DNA of 64,000 nt from Hemicordylus capensis (GCF_027244095.1 NC_069669.1:4924501-4988500), one strand, 5' to 3'. Shown: positions 44,701 through 53,989, counted from the stretch's first letter. Numbers and translations are program-made. The notes: generated from the letters alone by a model not told the origin.

Positions 44701-45754
44701 CCTGAGAGATTGATTGATTGATTGATTGATTAAATTTATATACTGCCTTTCATTAAAACAATCCCAAGGTTTACAGCAAAAGGTAAAAACAAGATTGTAA
44801 AAAAGACACAATTAAAATGCGAAGCTAAAAATATAAAACAAATCTGATAAAAATTGTAAAACAAGCATAAAAGCTTTACTTGGAACGGACGCTTCCAAGG
44901 TTTTACTGATAGGCTAAATTAGGGGTCAGCAGCTGGAGGCCGCTGGGCCAAATCCCACCCTTGGGGGGGATGGCCCCTGGCCCCCTAATGGCCAGCTAAG
45001 GGGAGGATGGCAGTTGCTCAGCTGGTGTGGTGTAGTAGTTAGGATCTCAGGCTGGCAATTGTGCCCCTCCAATTGCTCAGCCAGTTGCCAGCCTATGGAA
45101 GGAGAGCTAGTCTGGTGGTAGCAAGCACAAATTGTCTCCTTTGCTAAGCAGGGTCAGCCCTGGTTTGCATTTGGATGGGAGACTACATGTATGAGCACTG
45201 TAAGATATTCCCCTTAGGGGATGGGTCCACTCCGGGAAGAGCAGAAGGTTCCCAGTTCCCTCCCTGGCAGCATCTCCAAGATAGGGCTGAGACTGAGATT
45301 CCTGCCTGCAACCTTGGAGAAGCTGCTGCCAGTCTGGGCAGACAATACTGAGCTAGATGGACCAAGGGTCTGACTCAGTATATGGCAGCTTCCTTTGTTC
45401 CTAAGAGGGGTACAGAGGGTGCGATGGCCATTGCCAGCAGACTTGCCAACGGAACCAGCTCCTTGGGGGAGTCCGGGAGGTGAGGCCTCCTCCCAGCCCT
45501 CATCCTGCTCAAAGGCAAGCCTCCAGCGAATCCCGCTAGGGCTGGCCAGTGTCAGGATCCAACCCGCTGCCTCTCCTTGCTGCCCAGACCATGCCCGCCT
45601 GATTACGAAATCTGCCATGCGGAAGCCGACCGTGGACCGCCTGCTGACGCACCGCGAGGCCGACATCCAGAACTTCGTCAGCTTCATCTCCAGAGACTCT
45701 ATCCAGAAGTCCCTCCAGGTGTACCTGGAGATGCTCAAGGGGAAGAAAGGCTGA
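38460..45754 (+). CDS. ECI1: ECI1, mitochondrial enoyl-CoA delta isomerase 1 (complete, 7 exons)
   Basis: ECI1 shifts 3-cis or 3-trans double bonds to 2-trans-enoyl-CoA so that unsaturated fatty acids can enter beta-oxidation in the mitochondrial matrix. Exons: 38460-38514, 39718-39822, 41183-41310, 43033-43179, 43978-44099, 44266-44444, 45588-45754. Phases join into one frame of 300 codons (human 302). The N-terminus is Ala/Arg-rich and lacks acidic residues for about 30 positions, with an RRLFS processing-like motif: a mitochondrial presequence. Crotonase features follow in order: FSAGLD (oxyanion hole), INGSSPAGG, CDYRI, and GLNETRLGI with the catalytic-site Glu at about 176, then the C-terminal trimerisation part NFVSFISRDSIQKSLQ. 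The start is the first ATG, with context agATGGCGG. Intron 4 begins with GC (AAT|GCAAGT), a rare donor class. The C-terminus KGKKG has no peroxisomal SKL signal. Confidence 0.95.
38903..39062 (+). mobile_element. tRNA-derived SINE without the 5S-like block
   Basis: TAGTTCAGTGACAGAGGAGC (A-box region), TGCTTTGCATGCAG (anticodon-like TGC arm), then CCCGGCAGCATCTCC and the shared tail CTGCCAGTCAGAGTAGACAG. It starts directly with the tRNA-like part, unlike the composite copies. In ECI1 intron 1. Confidence 0.8.
39190..39690 (-). repeat. L2-like LINE 3' part, variant subfamily
   Basis: CTCGGGGCAGCTCACAACAA, GAGCATGGCGAAGCTCCTTG, GGGGAGGGCGTTCTAAAGCT and GGCCACAACCGAAAAGGTCC are reversed LINE-end text. 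A plus-oriented tail (39,400-39,450, GTGGTATATAAATATCC) sits inside. Ends just before ECI1 exon 2. Confidence 0.65.
39935..40238 (+). mobile_element. 5S/tRNA composite SINE, full length
   Basis: GAGAGCTGGTCTTGAGGTAG, TTAGCTAAGCAGGATC, AAATGGGAGACTTGAAGTGT, and tail to GGCAGCTTCCTATGTTCCTA. In ECI1 intron 2. Confidence 0.88.
40610..40692. mobile_element. Half copy of family C hAT-type MITE
   Basis: GGCCACTGTGGCTGGGGATG, GGGAATTGTAGTCCAACAGT, then GGGGACCCAACGTTGGGAAC and CCCTGG; the left arm is missing. Confidence 0.65.
42005..42199. repeat. Three consecutive hairpins, probable non-autonomous DNA element
   Basis: Stems: GTCTGGCAG/CTGCCAGAC; ACAGGGTTAAGGGA with CCCTTAACCTTGT; and a perfect 16 bp stem CATGCAAAACCGGGCT (42158-42173) with its inverse at 42184-42199. 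In ECI1 intron 3; family unknown. Confidence 0.6.
42298..42478. mobile_element. Family B hAT-type MITE, nested
   Basis: Ends CAGTGTTCCCTCTAAGG and TTAGAGAGAATACTG. Flanks CTGGGGTC and CTGGGGGC (7 of 8) lie inside the host family C element. Body text TTCAGATCCCACTCAGGTTG and TGCATAGATGAAAAAAATTA match the other family B copies in reverse. Confidence 0.9.
42545..42715 (-). repeat. CR1 LINE 3' end, nested in MITE
   Basis: AAGAACAGCCCTGCTGGCTC, GTCCAGCATCCTGCCTCACA, GTGGTCCACCAGATGCAGCT and CCCTGCAACTGGTATTCAGA are reversed CR1 tail. Confidence 0.8.
42745..42881. mobile_element. Family A hAT-type MITE, nested
   Basis: CAGTGTTCCCTCTTAACAGG and CTGTTAGAGGGGACACTA ends; flanks CTAGGGAC and CAGGGGAC match at 6 of 8, inside the family C host. 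Confidence 0.88.
43312..43448. mobile_element. Family C-like hAT-type MITE
   Basis: CAGAGCTTCCCAAACTGGTC left and AGGTTGGGAACCCCTG right, arms CTACAACTCCCATCATCCCC and ATGGGAGTTGTCGTTC. In ECI1 intron 4. Confidence 0.8.
43758..43975. mobile_element. Probable non-autonomous DNA element with CGTTCGCACA-type end
   Basis: Left CCTCGTTCGCACAGTAACTC and ACCCGCGCCAAGG; inner mirrored text GCGTTCACACAGCCCCAC and GAACGGTTGTGTGAAGCAG. Weak inverted symmetry, no clear target duplication. It ends right at the acceptor of ECI1 exon 5. Confidence 0.45.
44533..44590. mobile_element. Family B hAT-type MITE fragment
   Basis: ACAGCTCCCTCTAAGGTGCA, then CACATGTGCGCATGTGCACC: one end only. Confidence 0.6.
44706..44880 (-). 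repeat. L2-like LINE 3' tail with (GATT)n
   Basis: GATT repeats followed by TATATACTGCCTTTCATTAA and CAATCCCAAGGTTTACAGCA, reversed LINE end in ECI1 intron 6. Confidence 0.65.
45098..45405 (+). mobile_element. 5S/tRNA composite SINE, full length
   Basis: GGAGAGCTAGTCTGGTGGTA, TTTGCTAAGCAGGGTCAGC, TTTGGATGGGAGACTACATG (very close to 5S rRNA), and tail to GGCAGCTTCCTTTGTTCCTA. In the last ECI1 intron. Confidence 0.9.
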
Positions 45755-45945
45755 CCGGCTGGCCCCTCGGCCTCGTGCCCTCGACGAGCTGCCTGGCAGC
45801 CCAGCCCTGCTGCTCTTGGTCTGGATCGGGCCGCTTAACGTGCCAGGGAGAAGGGGAGGATGGGTGGCAGGCTGGGCCACTCCGTGCCGTGCGGGAGTTT
45901 CTTTCCCTGGATAAGAATTAGTTGCCTTGCCCAGTGTGAACTGCC

Positions 45946-45951
45946 AATAAA
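45946..45951 (+). terminator. ECI1 polyadenylation signal (AATAAA)
   Basis: AATAAA lies about 190 bases after the ECI1 stop and is followed by a GT-rich stretch (TTGTGGTCTGTC), the normal arrangement for cleavage near 45,965. It gives ECI1 a short, repeat-free 3'UTR. Confidence 0.8.
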
Positions 45952-46039
45952 TCTGTTTGGAATGGAGATTGTGGTCTGTCTCTTTCTGGCAGCATCTGAT
46001 GCAAGCTCTGTTTCCGTGTAGGGGCACTACAATGTTAAA

Positions 46040-46325
46040 AAGGCCTTTCATTCTCACGACAACCCAGTAAGGTAGGTTAGACGGAGAGCCTAAATAATTC
46101 ATGCAGTGTTCCCTCTTAACAGGGGTTCCCAGATGTTGTGGACTACGACTCCCAGAATCCCCAGCTGCAATGGCGTTTGCTTAGGGATTCACAGCATCCG
46201 GGAATCCCTGTTAGAGGGAACCCGGGTCTCCAGTGAACTTCATGGCTGAAGGTGGATCTGAACTCGGATCTCCCCGCACGTAGCCTGACATCCTAATTAC
46301 TATAGCACACCAAGCTCCCTAGATT
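46040..46325 (-). repeat. MIR-type CORE-SINE split by a family A MITE
   Basis: TCACGACAACCCAGTAAGGT and TTAGACGGAGAGCC lie left of the MITE (46104-46224); TTCATGGCTGAAGGTGGATC and TCCTAATTACTATAGCACAC lie right of it. Between ECI1 and the DNase gene. Confidence 0.8.
46104..46224. mobile_element. Family A hAT-type MITE
   Basis: CAGTGTTCCCTCTTAACAGG and CCCTGTTAGAGGGAACCC ends, arms GGACTACGACTCCCAGAATC and shortened second arm. Confidence 0.8.
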
Positions 46326-46424
46326 ACCTTTTGCTGCCCTCCAACTCAGGGAGGGCACAGTCGATCAGTGGGCTACAGTGGGTGGGCCAGAACCATGGTG
46401 GGAACATCAGCGCCACACAGGATG

Positions 46425-46741
46425 CCATAGTTCAGTGGCTGCACACAGACTAGTCTTGTGGTAGTGAGCACGAATTCTCCCCTTTGCTAAGCAGGGTCTG
46501 CCTTGGTTTGCATTTGGATGGGTGAGCGCTGAGAGATATTCCACCTTTGGGGATGGGGCTGACAGAACATCTGCTTCACATGCAGAAGGTCCTAGGTTCT
46601 CTCTCGGGCAGCATCCCCAGGTAGCACACGGAAAGACCCTTGCCTGAAACCTTGGAGAGCTGCTGCCAGTCAGTGTTGACAATACTGAACTAGATGGACC
46701 GAGGGTCAGACTCGGTATAAGGCAGCTTCCTATGTTCCTAA
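46425..46741 (+). mobile_element. 5S/tRNA composite SINE, full length
   Basis: GTCTTGTGGTAGTGAGCACG, TTTGCTAAGCAGGGTCTGCC, tRNA-like CTTCACATGCAGAAGGTC, tail to GGCAGCTTCCTATGTTCCTA. A loose TAGTTCAGTGGC stub precedes it. Confidence 0.87.
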
Positions 46742-46954
46742 GCTTTGGTTGAAGATGTTTGTTGGTTCAGTCCCCAGCATCTCAAGATAAAATAATTAGG
46801 TAGCTAATGATGGAAAAGGAGGATACAGAGTCAAACTTTTGTTCTAGACACCTGAGGCTCTCCAGCAGTCGTTGAACTACAACACCCATCATCCCCGGCT
46901 GCAATGCCTAGAGGTGCAATACTTCTATAATATCGGGGGGGGGGTGGCCTGCCT

Positions 46955-47075
46955 GAGACGCTCCAGCTGTTGGGCTACAACTCCAATCATCCCCTGCCAC
47001 ACTTGTGGCAGGGGGTGTTGGGAGTTGTAGTCCAACAGCCACTGGAGAGCTTCAAGTGGGCCACCCCTGCTCCCA
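46955..47075. mobile_element. hAT-type palindromic MITE (family E)
   Basis: GACGCTCCAGCTGTTGGGCT, CTACAACTCCAATCATCCCC, with inverse GGGTGTTGGGAGTTGTAGTC and CCACTGGAGAGCTTCAAG. A half copy lies at 46,850-46,912. Confidence 0.65.
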
Positions 47076-47259
47076 AGGGCCTGACTCAGTATCAAGCAGC
47101 TTCACACGTGCCAAAAAGAATGGGGTGGCAAGGTGAACATGTGCAGAGAAGGGGCGGCAGCAGCAGCAGCTGCTGTAGCAAGAAGTCCCTGCAGGCATCC
47201 CCCCACCCCACCCCGAACCATGCCGGTGACGGTGCTGGGCTGCGAGGTAGGAAGGAGCA

Positions 47260-50200
47260 TCAGTGGGACTTCAGGCTCACCTCCACGGGGTAATGGTCGC
47301 TGACCGCCAGGGCCTGCAAGGAAAGAGAAGCAGAAAGCTCAGCGCACCGGGAGGAGGCTGTGGGAGCAAGCAGGACTGGTCCCCTCCTTTTATTATTTAT
47401 TTATTTAACATCTTTTTATACTGCCCCAAACACCAGTTCTCTGGGCGGTTTACAAAACAATAAAAACCAACCAATTTAAAAAAATGACACCTTTCAACAA
47501 TTAAAATTTAAAAAGTTTAAAACTATTAAAACACAGTTAAATCAGTATCTAATTAAAAGCCTGAGTGAACAAATGCGTCTTGACTGCCTTTTAAAAAGTT
47601 GTAAGAGATGGGAAGGCTCTTATTTCAGCAGGAAGTGTGTTCCAAAGCCTGGGGCAGCAATGGAGGAGGCCCGTCCCTGAGTAGCCACCAGACCAGCCGG
47701 TGGCAACTGCAGATGGACCTCTCCAGATGATCTCAGTGGGCGGTGTGGTTCATAGCAAAGAAGACGTTCTCTTAAATACCCAGGGCCTAACCTGTTTAGG
47801 GGTTTATAAGTTATAACCCAAACGTTGTACTTTGCCTGGAAACTTATCGGCAGCCAGTGTAGATCTTTTAAGATAGGAGTGATAGCTAAGCAGGGTCCAC
47901 CCTGGTTGCATTTGAATGGGAGACTAGAAGTGTGAGCACTGGAAGATATTCCCCTTTAGGGGATGGAGCCGCTCTGGGAAGAGCAGAAGGTTCCAAGTTC
48001 CCTCCCTGTCAGCATCTCCAAGATAGGACAAGATTATTATTTTTTTTTATAGGACAAGATTTTTTTTATTGAAAAAGCATACAGGGCTGAGAGAGACTCC
48101 TGCCTGCAACCTTGGAGAAGCTGCTGCCAGTCTGGCTGGACAATGCTGAGCAAGATGGACCAAGGGTCAGACTCGGTAGACGCTTCCTTTGTTTCTATGA
48201 TTTAAATTAGTGTGTTTATGCACATTGAGCTAAACAGCCCACCCGATGGCTGAAGATAATGAATTTTGCCCTGGGTGGGAGTGACTCACCTCTTCTAGGC
48301 TGAGCTTGAAAGCCTTCAGGAAGTCAAACACTTTGGCCGAGTTGGGCTCGACCCACTTCTTCAGCTTGGAGCCGCTCACAACGATCCTGCAGGGCAAAAG
48401 GAGACTGCTGGAGCAGATCTGCTGGAGTCGAGATCCCTGGCTTAGGAGGCACTGAAACCTCACCCTTTGCAAGCAGTGCTAGTGATAAGCGAGGGAGACC
48501 CCCGCAGTGGTCCAAGTTGCTGGGGGGCATAGTTGGGGAGGAGTGCTGGCCTTGTGGTCGCAAGCATGAATCGCCCCTTTTCTAAGCTGGGTTTGCCCTG
48601 GTTGGCATTTGAATGGGAGGCTATGTGTGTGAGCACTGTAAGATATTCTCCTTTAGGGGATGGGGCTGTAGCTCAGTAGCAGAGGCCCTGCTATGCATGC
48701 AGAAGTTCCCAGGTGCCATCCTTGGCAGCATCTCCAGGTAGGGTTGGGCATGCCCTCAACTCTTGCCTGTAGGCTTCCAGCGGCATTTGGTGGGCCACTG
48801 TATGAAACAGGATGCTGGACTAGATGGGCTTTGGGCCTGATCCAGCCAGGACCTCTGGCTTGCTAGTCGCGTCGTTTCCCCGCTGTGCCATTAGGTGGCT
48901 CATATAAATATTCATAGGAGTGGTATAAATCAGCTTTTTTGCTTGGGTATGTGGTGGTCCCCAGCAGGTGAGCCACCATCCCATGGCTCTGCAGCAGAAG
49001 ACCACTGCCCCCCTCACCTGTCATAGGCGCAATCAGACTTGCCCACGGTAGTGTCTACGGTATCCGCGATGAGCCACTTAAACGCCTTTTTGCTGCGCAG
49101 GCGGATGGAGTCCCAGTCGCTACTGCTGACGTACTTGCAGGCAGCATTGAAGTCTCCCAGGAACATCATGTTCTTCCAAGAGAAAAAGACCACCAATGAG
49201 AGGGTACAAGTGGCAGGTCCTTGTCTGCAGCCACTGGTGGTCGCCAATGGCCTTGAGGATCCAGGAACAATGGCAAAGCACCTGCCTGGATCAGGCCATG
49301 GTGCATCCGCATCCTCTCCCCTCCAGGGCAGGCAGATGCTAATGGGATGATGCAATTTTGGGCAGGGTACATACAATTTATTGGGTACTTTTTACTCCCT
49401 CTTACCCTTCCAATCAGGGTCATCAGAGGCTAGGGGTTTTTTTAAGTGGGGATTTTTTATTTTTTTATTTTAAGGTCAAAGCATCTAATTGATTCATCAG
49501 ATTCACCAATTTAAAGTTTTGTAATAACTAAAAAGGTCAATCCGCTTAAATGTCATTTTTGTGCTTATAAAAGTGCTTATAAAAGTGCTTATAAAAACTG
49601 CAGCAGGTGAGCATTGTCTTATAACGAGGCCTACCCCTTTTCTCTGACACAGGACAAAATACCTCTTCTAAGAGGGAAGGCCTCTTCCAAAGTTACATCT
49701 CCTGCAAGGATACATCTTCCATGCATGATGCATCTTCCAGAAACAAATAACGTGTGCTTCTTGCTTCAGCCCTAATTTCCTAATTCCATTTATGAATCAT
49801 ATGAGGCTGAATTGGTTAATTAACTAGATTTCTTTAATTGGGGACCAGCCCTTGTTTCCCCACCGCCCTTTTGTGTGCCTTTGTGGATACAAGGTGGATC
49901 CTTCTCCACTTTGGATTTTAAATGTGGAGCCAATGAGTCCGGCTTAATGAGTGCAGAGTGCAAGGTTGACCGTGGCAGATCTGGCCAGGTGGGTATCACA
50001 AACTGTCTCCCACCTACCCACCACGAGCCTCGCTGCTTACGTCAGTCCCCCACTTCTTCTTGATATGCAAGTAGACGTCATAGAGGGCATCTATCTCTGC
50101 CACGGCCTCATCTGGAGGTGTGTGAAGGGGCACCAGGATCAGCTCTTCGTCCTCTGTGAAAGAACCACAGTTTGTTTATTTAATTTTGTTTATTTATTTT

Positions 50201-53200
50201 TATATTTATATCCCGCTCTTCCTCCAAGGAGCCCAGAGCAGTGTACTACATACTTGAGTTTCTCCTCACAACAACCCTGTGAAGTAGGTTAGGCTGAGAG
50301 AGAAGTGACTGGCCCAGAGTCACCCAGCAAGTCTCATGGCTGAACGGGGATTTGAACTTGGGTCTCCCCGGTCCTAGTCAAACACTCTAACCACTACACC
50401 ACGCTGGCCACATTAGACCATGGAGTGGCCCCAGCCCTTCCCTTCCAGAGCCTGGTGCCAGAATGCTACTTCTCTGAACAGAAAAGCACACTCAGATCAA
50501 GATTGTTGTTTGTTGTGAACCGCCCTGAGACCTTGGGTTAGGGCGGTATTAAAATGTGCTAAATAAATAAATAATAAATAAGATCGTTTAATGGAAGTCG
50601 TTGGTAGAGGACCAGATATCTCCACCCGGGATCCTGTTGGCTTGCTGCCTTTGCACCACCTTGGACTTCCCATGTTGACTCTGGGTCACCCATTCCAGAG
50701 CCCACACTTGCCCCTCTGAGTTTCAGTTCTAGCTCTGCCCTCTTGCATCTTCCGCAGGCCACAGACTTGGCACTGCATGGCGTTTGGGTGGTGAGTGATG
50801 GGGCGGAAATCCTACCTTCTGTTTTGCTTACCTGAGTCAGAAAGAGAGAACTTCACAATGAAAGGTGGCCTGCTGAAGGCATTCTTGTCATTTGGGTACT
50901 GGTATTGGTCCTCTACAGAGACGCTCTTTGTCCTTCAAAGAAACCCAGGGGAGCAGAGATCAGCAAAGGTGCTTTCTTTCAGGAGAAGCCGCCAGAGCCC
51001 AGGGGCAGAGTTTTGCATCAAAAGGTGGGAACAAAACCCCTACTATCTAGGCAAAGAGGCACCTTTTAAAAATGGTGAATCTCTTTATTGAGCAGGGGGA
51101 GAGCAACTGGGCCAAACCCCCACCCCCACCACTACCACCCCGCACAGTACTGTTGCTGGTGTCTATCTTATGTTTCTTTTTTCTATTGTGAACCCTTTGG
51201 GGACAGGGAGCCATGTTATTTATTTCTATGTAAACCACTTTGGGAACTTTTGTTGAAAAGTGGTATATAAATATTCATTGTATTTGTAACATAGGAAGCC
51301 ACCTTCTACCGAGTCAGACCACTGATCCATCTAGCTCAGTACACAGGCTGGCAGCGTCTTCTCTGAGGTTGCAGGGAGGAGCCTTTCCCAACCCTATCTT
51401 GGAGATGCTGCCAGGGAGGGAACTTGGAACCTAGATGCTCTTCCCAGAGCAGCCCCATCCCCTAAAGGGAATATCTTACAGTGCTCACACATGGAGTCTC
51501 CCATTCAAATGCAATCCAGAATGGACCCTGCTTAGCAAAGGGGACAATTCATGCTTGCTACCACAAGTAACTGCCCTTGGGACGAGGTTCGGCGTCTCTT
51601 TCCCTACCTATTCATTATGCAGCAGATAGATAGGACTGGTCTTTCCTATCCCGAATGTATTTCACTAATAAACTGGTTTGGTTTAGACTCTACAGTGATC
51701 TCCAATGTTACTGAAATAGCTGCAGCAACTAAACTCGGCACTCTGTAACTGGAGTGGGAGCTTCTTAGCTGAATAACCACAAACCCCAACAGTAAAGCAT
51801 GAACAGCCTAAGGCACTGCTTTGGCCTGGTACCTGTAAATGAAGAGGTACATCTCCGTGTAGTTCTCCCGACCCAATGGCTTGCTGATCACATAGTCGTA
51901 TGGATGCTTGGAGGCACTGCAAGGGAGAGAGAAGAGAGCAGCAGTCAGGAACAAAGCAGGTTGTATCCTGGGCTGTGGCACACTTGAACTGAGAAGTCAG
52001 GTTGTATCTTCAGTTACGAGAACAGCCCTGCTGGATCAGGCCCAAGGAGGTCCATCTAGTCCAGCATCTTGTCTTGCACAGTGGCCCAGCAGATGCCACT
52101 GGAAGCCCACAGTCAGGCAAGGGGTGAAGGCAGGCCCTCTCTCCTGCTGTTGCTCCCCTGCAACTGTTATTCATAAGCATCCTGCCTCTGAGGCTGGAGG
52201 TGGCCTATAGACATCAAGACTAGTAGTCACTAATCGACCAGACCTCCATAAATTTGTCTAAGCCCCTTTTAAAGCCATCCAGGTTGGTGACCATCACCAT
52301 ATCATGTGGCAGAGAATTCCATAGGTTAACTATATGCTACATGAAAAAGTGTTTCCTTTTGTTGGTCTTAAATTTCCCGGCCATCGGTTTCATGGGATGA
52401 CCCCTGATTCTGATGCTGTGAGAGAGGGAGAAAATGTTATCTCCACACCATACATAACTGTATAGACCTCTATCATGTATCCCCTTCGTCTTTTTTTCTC
52501 AACTAAAAAGCCCCAGGCGTTGTAGCCTTGCCTCATAAGGCATGTGCTCCAGTCTGCCTATCCAGGTTTCCAGTCCCTCTGCTGCCCTGACACCCTGGTC
52601 CTGGCCATGGTATTTCCTTAGCTCATGAGCATGTACATGCATGTGCGAAATAGCACAAGACAGCCCAGAAGTCAGCCTGAGGCACCAGCCACGGAGAAAG
52701 GAGCAGAACAGCAAAGGGGTGGAGGATTCCTTGGGTTAGCTGGCAGCTCATGGGTCTCTTGGGCAAGAGAAGGTGAGGCGGGCAATTATATGTGGGAGGA
52801 GAAGAGCCAAGGGGAGAGAGTGGGCCGGTTCAGGAGTGGCAGGCTTGCCCAGAAGGGAGATGCAGCCCGGCTTGGCGGACGGAGCAACCTGGGGGCCCAA
52901 GAGGGCGCTCCTGAAAACACTGTGTGGCTTCTTGGAAAGGGGTTGGCCCGCTGCAAACATTTCATCATCGTCGTGCCTGCAGAACCGGATGGTCTTGCAC
53001 AGCTTTGCTGCCTGCTGGGGTTCCTCTTCCGAGGGAGAAAACCAGTCCTACCAGCTCACGGCACCCTTTGCTTGTGCAGAAATAGGCTGCTCTGACGTTC
53101 CGGTCTCCACACTTCCTCTCCATCCCCCCATTTCCTCCGCAAAGACCTTTGTGTTACCTGTTCAGCCGCTCCATCAAGTCGGTGACCGCGCTGAGGTCGA

Positions 53201-53680
53201 CATCCCGCACCTCTTGCACCAGGGCGATATCATACTGGGTCAGGATCTGGATCAAACACACATTATTTATTATTTCTCTGTGTAAACCCCTCTGAGCCAT
53301 TTTTGGAACAGTGGTATAGAAATCGAATTAATAATAATAATAATAATGATGATGATGATGATGATGATGAAGACGATCTGGTACCTGGATCATATGGTAT
53401 TGGCCCATCTGGTCCAGCCTCCAAGGGAGTCCACAACCAGAGCTTGAAGGCAAGTCCCCCTCTCCTGCTATGGCTCCCCCCAGCAACTGGTGCACAGGTA
53501 CACTGCCTCCATATAGGGAGGTTCCACTACTTATGAGCAAGCTCCCGTTGAATGCAGTGGGGTCTACTTCTGAGTAAAACTGGAAATGCTCACCTTCACA
53601 ATAATTTCAGAGGTTCCCTTGTCAGACAGCTTGCTGTCTCCAAAGCTCTGAATGTTGAATGCGCAGATTCGCAGCTGCAT
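47260..53680 (-). CDS. DNASE1L2: Deoxyribonuclease I-family protein, likely DNASE1L2 (8 coding exons, no signal peptide seen)
   Basis: DNase I-fold endonuclease. Exons in transcript order: 53594-53680, 53158-53246, 51833-51916, 50832-50932, 50041-50153, 49018-49172, 48290-48386, 47260-47313. All are GT-AG and join into 259 codons. Family motifs in order: RICAFNIQSFG, LVQEVRD (catalytic Glu), LGRENY, PLHTPPDEAVAEIDALYDVY (catalytic His), LGDFNAAC (Asp/Asn), SDCAYDR and SDHYPVEV (final catalytic Asp-His). The two cysteines of the structural disulphide (NAAC, SDC) are kept. Length equals a mature DNase I. The first exon opens with acceptor TTAG at 53,691-53,692 and an in-frame TGA at 53,687-53,689 before the ATG, so no signal peptide is joined in this reading. 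An alternative acceptor ATGCAG|CTG could fuse an unseen signal exon. The name rests on tail-to-tail synteny with ECI1, as in human; the human proline-rich insert is absent. DNASE1 is the alternative name. Confidence 0.88.
47393..47880 (-). repeat. L2-like LINE 3' end
   Basis: TTTTTATACTGCCCCAAACA, CTCTGGGCGGTTTACAAAAC, TTATTTCAGCAGGAAGTGTG and CTTATCGGCAGCCAGTGTAG; a worn reverse copy in the last DNase intron. Confidence 0.78.
47880..48205 (+). mobile_element. 5S/tRNA composite SINE, 5'-cut and internally disturbed
   Basis: Starts inside the 5S-like block (AGCTAAGCAGGGTCCACCCT). After AAGATAGGACAAGAT a T-rich insert with a repeated GGACAAGATT (48,030-48,075) interrupts before the tail AGAGAGACTCCTGCCTGCAA. 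Confidence 0.8.
48540..48865 (+). mobile_element. Composite SINE joined to a CR1 3' end
   Basis: GCTGGCCTTGTGGTCGCAAG and GAATGGGAGGCTATGTGTGT (5S-like), GCTGTAGCTCAGTAGCAGAG and GCATGCAGAAGTTCCCAGG (tRNA-like) run into GGTAGGGTTGGGCATGCC. The rest is CR1 tail, not SINE tail: TTTGGTGGGCCACTGTATGA, GGACTAGATGGGC. In DNase intron 6. Confidence 0.82.
50170..50412 (-). repeat. MIR-type CORE-SINE, nearly complete
   Basis: CGCTCTTCCTCCAAGGAGCC, CACAACAACCCTGTGAAGTA, GACTGGCCCAGAGTCACCCA, GATTTGAACTTGGGTCTCCC and CTCTAACCACTACACCACGC: reverse of the MIR order, including the tRNA-like end. In DNase intron 4. Confidence 0.88.
50495..50582 (+). repeat. L2-like 3' tail
   Basis: GTGAACCGCCCTGAGACCTT, GGGCGGTATTAAAATGTGCT and AATAAATAAAT end. 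Confidence 0.65.
51055..51285 (+). repeat. L2-like LINE 3' end
   Basis: AGAGGCACCTTTTAAAAATG, GGGAGAGCAACTGGGCC, TTGTGAACCCTTTGGGGACA, TAAACCACTTTGGGAAC and GTGGTATATAAATATTCATT. The same family occurs at 37,790, 54,640 and 63,655. Confidence 0.75.
51289..51567 (-). mobile_element. 5S/tRNA composite SINE
   Basis: ACATAGGAAGCCACCTTCTA, CCTATCTTGGAGATGCTGCC, CCATCCCCTAAAGGGAATAT and GGACCCTGCTTAGCAAAGGG. In DNase intron 3. Confidence 0.87.
52017..52610 (-). repeat. CR1 LINE 3' end (about 600 bp)
   Basis: GAACAGCCCTGCTGGATCAG, CCAGCATCTTGTCTTGCACA, AAGCCCCTTTTAAAGCCATC, TTGGTCTTAAATTTCCCGGC and CCTTGCCTCATAAGGCATGT are reversed CR1 text, matching 10545-11145 along its whole length. In DNase intron 2. 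Confidence 0.82.
53255..53370 (+). repeat. L2-like 3' tail ending in (TAA)n(TGA)n
   Basis: TTATTTCTCTGTGTAAACCC, TCTGAGCCATTTTTGGAACA, GTGGTATAGAAATCG, then TAA repeats changing to TGA repeats. It begins within ten bases of DNase exon 2's acceptor side. Confidence 0.75.
53398..53545 (-). repeat. CR1 LINE 3' fragment
   Basis: GGCCCATCTGGTCCAGCCTC, CCCCTCTCCTGCTATGGCTC and CTGCCTCCATATAGGGAGGT are worn reverse CR1 tail in DNase intron 1. Confidence 0.6.
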
Positions 53681-53689
53681 GGTGCTTCA

Positions 53690-53692
53690 CCT
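53690..53692 (-). promoter_or_regulatory. Splice acceptor for a 5' non-coding exon of the DNase gene
   Basis: The minus strand reads a pyrimidine-rich run (TCTTCTCCTCAC) then TTAG ending at 53,691. The first coding exon would therefore start at 53,690, ten bases before the ATG, with at least one upstream non-coding exon. That exon was not found. Confidence 0.45.
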
Positions 53693-53792
53693 AAGTGAGG
53701 AGAAGACATGGATGGGTGGCCCACAGCCGCTGGACCAAGAGAGGGTGAAGCACCTGGGTGGCTTCGCAGCAAGAACAAGAGGCACTCCCTGG

Positions 53793-53989
53793 CAGTATTC
53801 CCTCTAATATTTTTCATCTGTGTGCGGAATGAGTTTTGGTCTGGGTGGCAGTATCAAGGCAGTGTGTGCACATGTGCATTGAGAGTGGGGCCTTCCTGGT
53901 TCAATCTGAGTGGGGTCTAAAATGAACTGAGCAGACATTTTAAAAACTGGTGAATGCGTGCACATGCGCACACCTTAGAGGGCCCACTG
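53793..53989. mobile_element. Family B hAT-type MITE
   Basis: CAGTATTCCCTCTAATATTT left and CACCTTAGAGGGCCCACTG right; flanks CTCCCTGG and CTCACTGG match at 7 of 8. Body GTGTGTGCACATGTGCATTG. Just upstream of the DNase first coding exon. Confidence 0.88.

Noticed and set aside
45098-45405. A real 5S rRNA gene or tRNA gene
   Set aside because: Only the internal promoter regions are 5S-like or tRNA-like; the ends do not fold into 5S rRNA or a cloverleaf, and the same structure recurs many times as a SINE.
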